A DNA stretch of 64,000 nt from Betaproteobacteria bacterium UBA2592 (GTDB lineage: Bacteria > Pseudomonadota > Gammaproteobacteria > Burkholderiales > Rhodocyclaceae), in contig DDKS01000065.1 of assembly GCA_002340095.1 (NCBI GenBank), positions 1-64,000 of the forward strand, written 5' to 3'. The notes under the pieces were generated by a model. The model saw only the letters and a list, made by a program, of their open reading frames with translations. It did no database searches and had not been told where the DNA came from. Below, in pieces: positions 56,520 through 64,000 of the stretch. The first letter of the stretch is position 1, and the number at the start of each line of letters is the position of its first letter. The position numbers and the translations under genes are program-made.

Positions 56520-58142
56520 TCATTCAATACCCTGGCTGGCCAGGTATTCCTCGTAGGTGCCCTGGTAGTCCACCAGGGAGCCGTCCGTCTTGATCTCGAA
56601 GATGCGGTTGGCCAGGGAGGAGACGAATTCCCGGTCGTGGGAGACGAACACCAGGGTGCCCTTGTACAGGTCCAGGGCAGTGTTCAGGGATTCGATGGAT
56701 TCCATGTCCAGGTGGTTGGTGGGTTCGTCCATCACCAGCACGTTGGGCTTTTGCAGCATCAGCTTGCCGAACAGCATGCGGCCCTGTTCGCCGCCGGAGA
56801 TCACGTTCACCGGCTTCTTCTGCTCGTCACCGGAAAACAGGAGCCGGCCCAGAGTGCCCCGGATCAGGGTTTCCAGATCGCCGCCGGCGTCGATGCTGGC
56901 CCGGGCGTAGCCCGCCACCCACTCCGTGAGGGATACCGGGTTGGCGAACTCGGCCGAGTGGTCCTGAGCGTAATAGCCGGGTTTGGCCTTCTCGGCCCAC
57001 TTGATATGGCCGTGCGTCGGGGTCAGTTCGCCCATGAGGAGTTTGAGCAATGTGGTCTTGCCGACCCCGTTCTCACCGATCACCGCCACCTTGTCGCCGG
57101 CGTTGATGGTGAAGCTGACCTGGTTGAAGAAGGTCTTGTCGCCGCCTTTGTACCGGAAGGCCAGGTTCTCCACCTCCACCGCGCCCCGGTGCAGCTTTTC
57201 CTTTTCGTCGAACTCGAAGCGGATCCAGGGGTACTGGCGCGAGGAAGGTTTCACGTCCTCGGGCTTGAGTTTCTCGATCAGCTTCAGGCGGCTGGTGGCC
57301 TGTTTGGCCTTGGACTTGTTGGCGGAAAAGCGGCGCACGAAGTTCTGCAGGTCGGTGATCTTCTCCTTGGCCCGGGCGTTGGCGGCCTGCTGGCGCTCGC
57401 GGGCCTGGGTCGAGGCTTCCATGAAGTCGTCGTAGTTGCCCGGGTATACCGTGATCTTGCCGTAATCCAGGTCCGCCATGTGGGTGCACACCTGGTTCAG
57501 GAAATGCCGGTCGTGGGAAATGATGATCATGGTGGATTCGCGCTGGTTGAGCACATCCTCCAGCCAGCGGATGGTGTTGATGTCCAGGTTGTTGGTGGGT
57601 TCGTCCAAGAGCAGGATGTCGGGGTCGGCGAACAGGGCCTGGCAAAGCAGCACCCTGAGCTTCCAGCCCGGAGCCACCTGGCTCATGGGCCCGTTGTGCA
57701 GCTCGGTGGGGATGCCCACGCCCAAGAGCAGCTCGCCGGCCCGGGATTCGGCGGTGTAGCCGTCGTATTCGGCGAACTTGCCTTCCAGTTCCGCCGCCTT
57801 CATGTAGTCGTCCTCGGTGGCGTCGGGGTTGGCATAGATGGCATCCCGCTCGCTCATGCAGGCCCACATTTCCTCGTGACCCATCATCACCACGTCCAGC
57901 ACCCGCATGTCCTCGTAGGCGAACTGGTCCTGCTTCAGGTAGGCCATGCGCTCGTGGGCGTCCTTGGAGACGTTGCCGCTGGATGGCTCCAGAATGCCGC
58001 AGAGGATTTTCATGAAGGTGGACTTGCCGGCCCCGTTGGCGCCGATCAGGCCGTAGCGGAAGCCCTCGCCGAACTTGACGTTGACATTCTCGAACAGGGG
58101 CTTGGCCCCGAACTGCATGGTGATGTTGGCGGCGACTAGCAC
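56520..58142 (-). CDS. ABC-F family ATPase, YbiT-like
   Basis: The 540-residue soluble ATPase has two ABC domains. Walker A motifs are GANGAGKST and GENGVGKTT, and Walker B motifs [13 protein letters not shown] and [13 protein letters not shown]. The first signature is altered ([13 protein letters not shown] instead of LSGGQ), as in the YbiT group, while the second is normal ([11 protein letters not shown]). Likely acts on the ribosome; exact role unproven. Confidence 0.92.
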   Translation of the reverse strand: MLVAANITMQFGAKPLFENVNVKFGEGFRYGLIGANGAGKSTFMKILCGILEPSSGNVSKDAHERMAYLKQDQFAYEDMRVLDVVMMGHEEMWACMSERDAIYANPDATEDDYMKAAELEGKFAEYDGYTAESRAGELLLGVGIPTELHNGPMSQVAPGWKLRVLLCQALFADPDILLLDEPTNNLDINTIRWLEDVLNQRESTMIIISHDRHFLNQVCTHMADLDYGKITVYPGNYDDFMEASTQARERQQAANARAKEKITDLQNFVRRFSANKSKAKQATSRLKLIEKLKPEDVKPSSRQYPWIRFEFDEKEKLHRGAVEVENLAFRYKGGDKTFFNQVSFTINAGDKVAVIGENGVGKTTLLKLLMGELTPTHGHIKWAEKAKPGYYAQDHSAEFANPVSLTEWVAGYARASIDAGGDLETLIRGTLGRLLFSGDEQKKPVNVISGGEQGRMLFGKLMLQKPNVLVMDEPTNHLDMESIESLNTALDLYKGTLVFVSHDREFVSSLANRIFEIKTDGSLVDYQGTYEEYLASQGIE

Positions 58143-58245
58143 GGCGGACTCCAGGAAACTTCAGAAAAGGAACGAGCCGGCCATTTTACCCGGCTGCGTC
58201 AAGCCCCGCAGGAAAGAAGCCCGGGCCAGGCAGTGGCGGCGGGCG

Positions 58246-59538
58246 TTACAGGGCGGCCAGGCGCTGGTTCGAGAGCCGCAGGCGCTCGGTGAGCACTTCC
58301 AGGAAGGCCTGGTAGAAATGCATGCGGCAGGCCGTGGAGGCTTCGGTCAGGGCCTGGCCGGGAATCCTGACGATCACCGCTTCGGTGAGGCTGCTCACAT
58401 CGGCGCTGCGGGAGGGTTTCTGCTGCAGGATGACCGCCATTTCCCCGAAGCAGTCGCCCGGGGTGAGCAGGTAGAGCATCCTGCCCTGCTTGGTGACTTT
58501 GAGTTCGCCCTGGATCAGGAAGCAGAAAAAATCTCCCTCCTCCCCGTCCTTCATGATGACCTGGCCCGGGGGCACTTGGGTCCAGCTGGCGAAGCGCAGG
58601 ACTTCCCACAGCTCCACGTCGGGAAACTGGCGGAAGAAGGGCAGGGCGCGCAGGATGTCGAACCTGGCCGTGTCGGGCAGCTCCCGGGCCTGGGCGGGCG
58701 GGTGCTGGCGCGCCACCTCGGCCAGATCCCGGGAAAACGCCTCCCAGCTGCCGTAACGGGATTCCAGCTCCCTGGCCATGGCCTTGGTCACGATGGCCGC
58801 CAGGGCAGGGGAGACTTCCGGGTTGAGCTGGTCCACGGGGGGTGGGTCGTGGTGGATGATCTGGTACACCACGTTGTAGTTGGAACTGCCCTGGAAGGGT
58901 TTCTGGCCGGTGAGCAGTTCGTAGAGGACCACGCCCAGCGAGTAGATGTCGGTGCGGTGGTCGAGGGGCAGTTCCTGGACCTGCTGGGGCGACATGTAGG
59001 CGGGGGAGCCGATGCCGGAAACCTGGGTGCGCTCCGTGCGGCTCACCAGGGCGGCGCCGAAGTCGGAGATCTTGATGTCTCCTTCGGGGGTCAGCAGGAT
59101 GTTGGCCGGCTTGATGTCCCGGTGGGTGATGCCAAGCCGGAAGGCGAAATCGAGGGCGCGGCTGCACTTGAAGCCGATCTCCACCACCTTGTCCACGGGC
59201 AGCAGGCGGCCTGGCTGGCAGACGGTCTCCAGGGTGCTGCCCGCCACGTATTCCATGACGATGTAGCTGAGCGTGTCGGTCACCACCGCATCGAAGATCT
59301 GCACGATGTGGGGGTGGTTGAGCTTGCCCACCAGGGAAGCCTCGTTCAGGAACAGGTGGGTGTAGAGGCGGCCCTTGACCGGGTCCTTGAGGATTTCCGG
59401 GGTGGCCACCTTGATGGCCACCTGGCGCCGGGCGAAGGGGTCGGAACCGAGCCAGACGGTACTGGTGGCGCCCCGGCCCAGTTCCCGGATCAGTTCGTAC
59501 TTGCCCAGCTTCTTCTGGGCAGCGGGGGGCTTAGCCAA
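58246..59538 (-). CDS. Ser/Thr protein kinase with C-terminal cyclic-nucleotide-binding-like domain (paralogue 2)
   Basis: The 430-residue paralogue of the kinase at 53304: Gly loop [12 protein letters not shown], Lys in [25 protein letters not shown], with SPQQ where APE is usual, and a C-terminal domain with [20 protein letters not shown] and [14 protein letters not shown] place the start at a TTG (59538), giving [16 protein letters not shown] and an 8-bp overlap with argH; a longer frame is argH antisense-like noise. It is read after argH on the same strand. Confidence 0.88.
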   Translation of the reverse strand: MAKPPAAQKKLGKYELIRELGRGATSTVWLGSDPFARRQVAIKVATPEILKDPVKGRLYTHLFLNEASLVGKLNHPHIVQIFDAVVTDTLSYIVMEYVAGSTLETVCQPGRLLPVDKVVEIGFKCSRALDFAFRLGITHRDIKPANILLTPEGDIKISDFGAALVSRTERTQVSGIGSPAYMSPQQVQELPLDHRTDIYSLGVVLYELLTGQKPFQGSSNYNVVYQIIHHDPPPVDQLNPEVSPALAAIVTKAMARELESRYGSWEAFSRDLAEVARQHPPAQARELPDTARFDILRALPFFRQFPDVELWEVLRFASWTQVPPGQVIMKDGEEGDFFCFLIQGELKVTKQGRMLYLLTPGDCFGEMAVILQQKPSRSADVSSLTEAVIVRIPGQALTEASTACRMHFYQAFLEVLTERLRLSNQRLAAL

Positions 59539-60922
59539 GGCGCTGCCGGGCCCGGGCTGCGGCGGCCCGCACCTGTTCGGGTGCCGTGCCGCCGATGTGG
59601 TTGCGGGAGGCCAGCGACCCTTCCACGGTGAGTACGGCGAACACGTCCTCGTCCACCTGGGGGCAGAAGGCCTGCAGTTCGGCCAGGGAGAGCTGGGACA
59701 GGTCCACGCCCTTCTGCTCGGCGGCCTTGACCGCGTGGCCCACGGCTTCGTGGGCGTCACGGAAGGGCAGGCCTTTCTTGACCAGATAGTCGGCCAGGTC
59801 GGTGGCGGTGGCGAAGCCCTGGGTGAGCGCTTCGACCATGCCTTCGGATTTCACGGTGATGCCACCCATCATGTCGGCGAAGATGCGCAGGGTGTCCGTG
59901 ACCGTGTCCACCGCGTCGAACAGGGGTTCCTTGTCCTCCTGGTTGTCCTTGTTGTAGGCCAGGGGCTGGGACTTCATCAGGGTCAGGAGAGCGGTCAGGT
60001 GGCCATAGACGCGGCCGGTCTTGCCCCGGGCCAGTTCCGGCACGTCCGGGTTCTTTTTCTGGGGCATGATCGAGGAGCCGGTGCAGAAACGGTCGGCGAT
60101 CTGGATGAAGCCGACCCGGGGGCTCATCCACAGCACCAGCTCTTCCGACAGGCGGGAGATGTGGGTCATGAACAGGGCGCAGGCGGCGCAGAATTCGATG
60201 GCGAAGTCCCGGTCGGATACCGCGTCGAGGGAGTTCAGGCAGACCCCGTCGAAGCCCAGTTCGGCGGCCACGAATTCCCGGTCGATGGGATAGGTGGTGC
60301 CGGCCAGGGCGGCGGCGCCCAGGGGCAGGCGGTTGGTGCGCTTCCTGCAATCGACGAAGCGTTCCTTGTCCCGCTCGAACATCTCGAAATAGGCCAGCAT
60401 GTGATGCCCGAAAGTGACCGGCTGGGCCACCTGCAGGTGGGTGAAGCCGGGCATGGGGGTGGCGGCCTCCCTTTCGGCCAGGGTGACGATGGCGGCCTGG
60501 AAGTCCCGGAGCAGGGCAAGGATGTCGTCGATGGCGTCGCGCAGATAAAGGCGGATGTCGGTGGCCACCTGGTCGTTGCGGGAGCGGCCCGTGTGCAGGC
60601 GCTTGCCGGCATCGCCCACCAGGGCGGTCAGGCGCTTTTCGATGTTGAGGTGCACGTCTTCCAGGTCCAGGGACCACTCGAATTGGCCGGATTCGATCTC
60701 CTGCCACACCTGGGCCATGCCCCGTTCGATGTCGGCCAGGTCCTGTGGGCTGATGATCCCCTGCCGCGCCAGCATCCGGGCATGGGCCAGGGAGCCGCGG
60801 ATGTCCTGGCGCCACATGCGCTGGTCGAAATCCACGGAGGCGGTGTAGCGCTTGACCAGGTCGGAAACGGGCTCGGAGAAGCGGCCGGCCCAGGTGTATT
60901 GGGAAGCTTGGGTGGAAGTCAT
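59531..60922 (-). CDS. argH: Argininosuccinate lyase
   Basis: ArgH splits argininosuccinate into arginine and fumarate, the last step of arginine synthesis. The 463-residue protein shows the superfamily motifs: [38 protein letters not shown], and the signature [19 protein letters not shown] with the catalytic Ser. Full length. It is divergent from the algZ-like gene (59-bp gap), and its 3' end overlaps the kinase gene. Confidence 0.97.
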   Translation of the reverse strand: MTSTQASQYTWAGRFSEPVSDLVKRYTASVDFDQRMWRQDIRGSLAHARMLARQGIISPQDLADIERGMAQVWQEIESGQFEWSLDLEDVHLNIEKRLTALVGDAGKRLHTGRSRNDQVATDIRLYLRDAIDDILALLRDFQAAIVTLAEREAATPMPGFTHLQVAQPVTFGHHMLAYFEMFERDKERFVDCRKRTNRLPLGAAALAGTTYPIDREFVAAELGFDGVCLNSLDAVSDRDFAIEFCAACALFMTHISRLSEELVLWMSPRVGFIQIADRFCTGSSIMPQKKNPDVPELARGKTGRVYGHLTALLTLMKSQPLAYNKDNQEDKEPLFDAVDTVTDTLRIFADMMGGITVKSEGMVEALTQGFATATDLADYLVKKGLPFRDAHEAVGHAVKAAEQKGVDLSQLSLAELQAFCPQVDEDVFAVLTVEGSLASRNHIGGTAPEQVRAAAARARQRLG

Positions 60923-60981
60923 GCTATTCGGGTGCTTGCGGCTAGAATGGAAGGGTGGAAAACGGCACAGGTGCCTAACGA

Positions 60982-62004
60982 ATGAGCAGTATACGGCAAA
61001 ACGCAGGCCATCCCCTGCCCGACTGGCGCAACCTGGGGGTCCTGCTGCGCGTGCTGCTCGGGGTCAATGTCCTGGCCCTGGGCGGCACCCTGGCCCAGGC
61101 TGACTCCCTGGCTGGCTGGCTGGCGGCCTTTGTTGCCGGTGCAGCCTGGGTCGAACCCCTGCTGCTCTTCAACCTGGGGCTGCTGGCTCTGGGGCGGGAC
61201 CTGCTCTGGCGTTGTCCGGTCCGGGTCGGGCAGGCCCTGGTGCTGTTGCTGGCCGCGGGCAGTGCGGCCCTGCTCTGGGATGCCTGGCGTTTCCTCGGCC
61301 TGGTCCACGGGGGCTGGAGCGAGTTGGGGCGGGCGATGCTCCTGGCGCTGCTGGCGGCGGCGGGCGTGCTGGGCTATTTCGAGCTCCGGGCCCGGGCCTT
61401 TTCACCCCGGGTCGAGGAGGCCCGGCTCCAGGCCCTGAACGCCCGCATCCGGCCGCATTTCCTGTTCAACTCCCTGAACACCGTGATTGCCCTGATCCGC
61501 ACCGAACCGCGCCGGGCCGAAACCGCCCTGGAGGAACTGGCGGAGCTGTTCCGCGCCCTGCTGCGCGACCCCCGGGAGCTGGTGCCCCTGTCCGACGAGA
61601 TCGCCCTGGGGCGCCAGTATCTGGACCTGGAAAAACTGCGTCTGGGAGAGCGCCTGCAGGTGGTCTGGGAGGTGAATGCGGTGCCCCTGGACACCCGGGT
61701 TCCGCCCCTGATGCTGCAGCCCCTGCTGGAGAACGCCGTGCATCACGGTATCGAGGCCTCCCACGAGGCCGGGGTGGTGCGGGTGACGCTGAACCGGAAG
61801 GGCGAGCTGCTGCTGCTGACCGTGAGCAATCCGTACCATGGCGGTTCCGGGCGGGGAGGGCACCACATGGCCCTGGGCAACATCCGCGAACGCCTGGCCC
61901 TGTACTACGACATGGAAGCCCGGCTCGAACACGGGCCGGTGGGGAGCGACTATCAGGTGAGGATCGAACTGCCATGCAGGCACAGCAAAACCCCGGCGAT
62001 GTAA
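60982..62004 (+). CDS. LytS/AlgZ-type sensor histidine kinase
   Basis: The 340-residue protein has four TM helices in the first ~135 residues ([68 protein letters not shown]) and a His_kinase domain with [19 protein letters not shown]. The N box [11 protein letters not shown] is present. This matches AlgZ (FimS). It partners with the downstream AlgR-like regulator, whose start lies inside its 3' end (31-bp overlap). Confidence 0.92.
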   Translation: MSSIRQNAGHPLPDWRNLGVLLRVLLGVNVLALGGTLAQADSLAGWLAAFVAGAAWVEPLLLFNLGLLALGRDLLWRCPVRVGQALVLLLAAGSAALLWDAWRFLGLVHGGWSELGRAMLLALLAAAGVLGYFELRARAFSPRVEEARLQALNARIRPHFLFNSLNTVIALIRTEPRRAETALEELAELFRALLRDPRELVPLSDEIALGRQYLDLEKLRLGERLQVVWEVNAVPLDTRVPPLMLQPLLENAVHHGIEASHEAGVVRVTLNRKGELLLLTVSNPYHGGSGRGGHHMALGNIRERLALYYDMEARLEHGPVGSDYQVRIELPCRHSKTPAM

Positions 62005-62774
62005 GCGGCGGCCCCCTGCGGGTCCTGATCGTGGATGACGAGGCACCGGCCCGGGTCCGCCTGCGGGCCTTGCTGGAGGATATCCAGCCCGCCTGTCCGA
62101 CCCGGGTGGCCGGTGAGGCGGACAACGGCCTGAGTGCCCTGGAACTGTTGCAGCGGGAGCCGGTGGATGTGGTGCTGGCCGACATTCACATGCCGCGCAT
62201 GGATGGCCTGGAACTGGCCGGGCACCTGGGCGGGCTGCCCCTGTCCCCGGCGGTGATCTTCACCACCGCTTACGACAACCACGCGGTCCAGGCCTTCGAG
62301 CTGAACGCCGTGGATTACCTGATGAAGCCGGTACGCGCCCAGCGCCTGCAGGCGGCGCTGGAAAAAGCGCGCCAGCGCCAGGCCGGCCCGGAGCGCCAGC
62401 AGTTGCTGGCCCTGGGGCAGCGGCTGCGGGGCGGCGGCCGTACCCATCTGCCCTGCCACGAGCGCGGCCGCCTGCTGCTCGTGCCCGTGGCCGAGGTGCT
62501 CTATTTCAAGGCCGACCTCAAGTACGTCACGGCCCGGACCCTGGAGCGGGAATACGTGCTGGACGAGACCCTCACCCATCTGGAGGAGGAGTTCCCCGAG
62601 CCCTTCATCCGCCTGCACCGTTCCGTGCTGGTGGCGCGCCGGGTGCTGGCCGGTTTCGAGCGGGCCCAGGAGGACGGGGATGCCTATGGCTGGGCCCTGC
62701 TGCGGGGGCTGCCGGAAAAGTTGCCGGTGAGCCGGCGCCAGTGGGGTGTGGTCAGGGCCCTGGCCCGGGCTTGA
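61974..62774 (+). CDS. LytTR response regulator, AlgR-like
   Basis: The 266-residue protein has a receiver (LIVDDEAPARVRLR, phosphoacceptor in VVLADIHMPRMDG, FTTAYDNHAVQAF, YLMKPV) and a C-terminal LytTR DNA-binding domain (about 150-260; LPCHERGRLLLVPVAEVLYF, FIRLHRSVLVARR). AlgR-type regulators control exopolysaccharide, pili or virulence functions; the regulon here is unknown. Coupled to the upstream kinase. Confidence 0.93.
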   Translation: MQAQQNPGDVSGGPLRVLIVDDEAPARVRLRALLEDIQPACPTRVAGEADNGLSALELLQREPVDVVLADIHMPRMDGLELAGHLGGLPLSPAVIFTTAYDNHAVQAFELNAVDYLMKPVRAQRLQAALEKARQRQAGPERQQLLALGQRLRGGGRTHLPCHERGRLLLVPVAEVLYFKADLKYVTARTLEREYVLDETLTHLEEEFPEPFIRLHRSVLVARRVLAGFERAQEDGDAYGWALLRGLPEKLPVSRRQWGVVRALARA

Positions 62775-62785
62775 GCCGGCCGGCC

Positions 62786-63268
62786 TCAGGGGGTCAGGGA
62801 GCGCCAGGCCGACCAGACCGCCCGGGCATAGCGCTCGTTGTGAACGGGGGTGCGGGAATGGTAGTTGCCCACGGCCCGCCAGAATCTTTCCCGATCGATG
62901 CGGGCCGGGTCGATGCCGGCCAGTTCCCGGGAGAGCAGCCAGGTGCCGAAGTGGATGTTGGCGCAGCGGTGATGGGTGATCAGTTCCAGGGAGCCGCCCC
63001 GGCGCTCGATTTCGGGCAGCCAGATGGAATTGATCTGCATCGGGCCGATGTCGTAGCTGCCGTTGCGGTTGTGGGACACGGCGCCGACCCGACCGCCCTC
63101 CACCTTCATGATGGCCTTGATCAGGGACGGGGGAACCCGGAAACGCTCGGCGGCCTGCAGCACGCAGGCGTCCGTTTCGGTAGCCTGGACTACGCCCGGC
63201 AGCAGGACCAGGGCGGCCAGGGCCAGGCTGTGCGATGCCAGCCGCTTCAGGCGGGAAGTGCGGCACAT
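62786..63268 (-). CDS. Lytic transglycosylase (VirB1/IagB-like)
   Basis: The 160-residue secreted enzyme has a signal peptide (LASHSLALAALVLLPGVVQA) and one SLT domain: catalytic Glu in IKAIMKVEGGRVGAV, then NGSYDIGPMQINSIWLPEI and VGNYHSRTP. It cleaves the MurNAc-GlcNAc bond with 1,6-anhydro product. Small VirB1-like forms often serve secretion or pilus assembly; no such genes are visible here. Its start overlaps the TPR gene stop. Confidence 0.92.
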   Translation of the reverse strand: MCRTSRLKRLASHSLALAALVLLPGVVQATETDACVLQAAERFRVPPSLIKAIMKVEGGRVGAVSHNRNGSYDIGPMQINSIWLPEIERRGGSLELITHHRCANIHFGTWLLSRELAGIDPARIDRERFWRAVGNYHSRTPVHNERYARAVWSAWRSLTP

Positions 63269-64000
63269 GCGGGACTTCCCCAGCGCTGGATCCAGCCCCG
63301 GGCTTCCTGATCCAGGGCAATTCTCTCGGCGTTTGTCATGGCGACCCTGGCCTCCCGGGCATTGCCCCGGGCAGTGGCGATGTCGCTTTTGAGGCGCCAG
63401 AGGCTGGGCAGGCAGTGGGCGTGTTCGGCGGTGTCGGCGTTGGCCAGAGCCCGGTCGGCCATGGCTTCGGCCAGTTCCAGCCGGCCCGAGGCGGCCAGCG
63501 CTTCTGCCCCCAGCCAGCGGGCGGAGTTGATGCCAGCCGGGTAGGCATGGTTCGTTGCCTCTTCAAAAGCCAGAATGTGCTCCACGGGAACGGGCAGGCC
63601 GCAGTAGGCGCTGGCGGCGAACAGGGCCAGCGCCGAAAACACTTCCCGCAGCACGAAGCCTTCCGCCGTGGCGATGGCGTGGGCCTGCCGGGCGTACTCG
63701 ATGGACTTGCCGTGTTCGCCGGTTCCGAAATAGGCCGAGGCGGCCAGGGTCGTGGCGATGCAGACGTCCTGCTTGATGCCGTTGGCGAGAATGCGCGCCA
63801 GATAATGGTGGAGCGTTTCTTCCCAGTCGGCTTCGCCCAGATACCAGCGGCTCCAGGCATAGGTGGGGCAGGCCAGGGCCACCGGATCCGAGGGAAAGTA
63901 GCGGGTCCGTTCGTCGCTGGAGAGGGGAGAGTCCAGCACCGCGAGCAGGTGGGGGCCGGCCTGGCGGAAATCACCCAGCCAGAAATGGGTGTTGCCGAGT
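63247..64000 (-). CDS. TPR-rich protein, C-terminal part (runs off the window)
   Basis: The open frame continues beyond 64000, so only the last ~250 residues are seen. They form TPR-like helical repeats: LGNTHFWLGDFRQAGPHL, VALACPTYAWSRWYLGEAD, SIEYARQAHAIATAEGF, LEEATNH-type segments and SLWRLKSDIATARGNAREA. Such C-termini occur in large ATPase/adenylyl-cyclase-like signalling proteins, but the catalytic part lies outside. A GTG at 63939 is not the true start. Confidence 0.8.
   Translation of the reverse strand, partial: LGNTHFWLGDFRQAGPHLLAVLDSPLSSDERTRYFPSDPVALACPTYAWSRWYLGEADWEETLHHYLARILANGIKQDVCIATTLAASAYFGTGEHGKSIEYARQAHAIATAEGFVLREVFSALALFAASAYCGLPVPVEHILAFEEATNHAYPAGINSARWLGAEALAASGRLELAEAMADRALANADTAEHAHCLPSLWRLKSDIATARGNAREARVAMTNAERIALDQEARGWIQRWGSPACAALPA

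Overview
The window is a GC-rich (about two thirds G+C by eye) bacterial chromosome segment. It most resembles a betaproteobacterium of the Rhodocyclaceae type. Evidence: the block dnaA-dnaN-gyrB reading left and rpmH-rnpA-yidD-yidC-mnmE reading right, the DUF1840 protein, the rsmB-DUF4390-NtrY/NtrX-trkA-trkH chain, and the many c-di-GMP, two-component and AlgZ/AlgR-type regulators. The genus is inference. I saw no rRNA, tRNA or CRISPR.

Layout. 0.05-13.4 kb: two near-identical ~165-bp elements in opposite orientation bracket purU, thrH, a PhnD-like sensor pair with GGDEF-EAL output, an ABC-F ATPase, an HD-GYP phosphodiesterase, an M61 peptidase, a cupin, and a receiver/Hpt-like pair. 13.4-15.4 kb: DUF1840, a methyltransferase and a ROK kinase. 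15.7-24.9 kb: replication initiation, gyrase, ribosomal protein L34, RNase P protein, membrane insertase and tRNA modification. 24.9-34.0 kb: a genomic island whose integrase lies just downstream of mnmE, with an SGI1-like attachment sequence at the mnmE 3' end and eight copies of an octamer in the att region. Its cargo is a six-gene operon of unknown envelope proteins, followed by a graveyard of toxin/defence-type genes (truncated Fic, PIN fragment, collapsed WYL regulator) around one intact AAA-ATPase/PD-(D/E)XK gene. 34.0-42.7 kb: chromate transporter, MurB, PACE efflux protein, radical SAM protein, DOMON and NamZ-like pair, PriA. 42.7-43.0 kb: a DnaA-box-rich, partly AT-rich gap between priA and hemE, a candidate second DnaA target or origin. 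43.0-52.3 kb: hemE and the rsmB-DUF4390-ntrY-ntrX-trkA-trkH chain for rRNA methylation, sensing and potassium uptake. 52.4-64.0 kb: an S1/P1 nuclease, two paralogous Ser/Thr kinases with cyclic-nucleotide-binding-like tails around a chemoreceptor and a YbiT-type ABC-F protein, argH, an AlgZ/AlgR-like pair, a lytic transglycosylase and a partial TPR protein.

The window is rich in signalling: c-di-GMP turnover, phosphorelay parts lacking a nearby kinase, a degenerate NtrX, Ser/Thr kinases and a LytTR system. Most of it is core genome. The parts least explained by known biology are the six-gene envelope operon, the island att region, the dispersed inverted element, and the priA-hemE gap.
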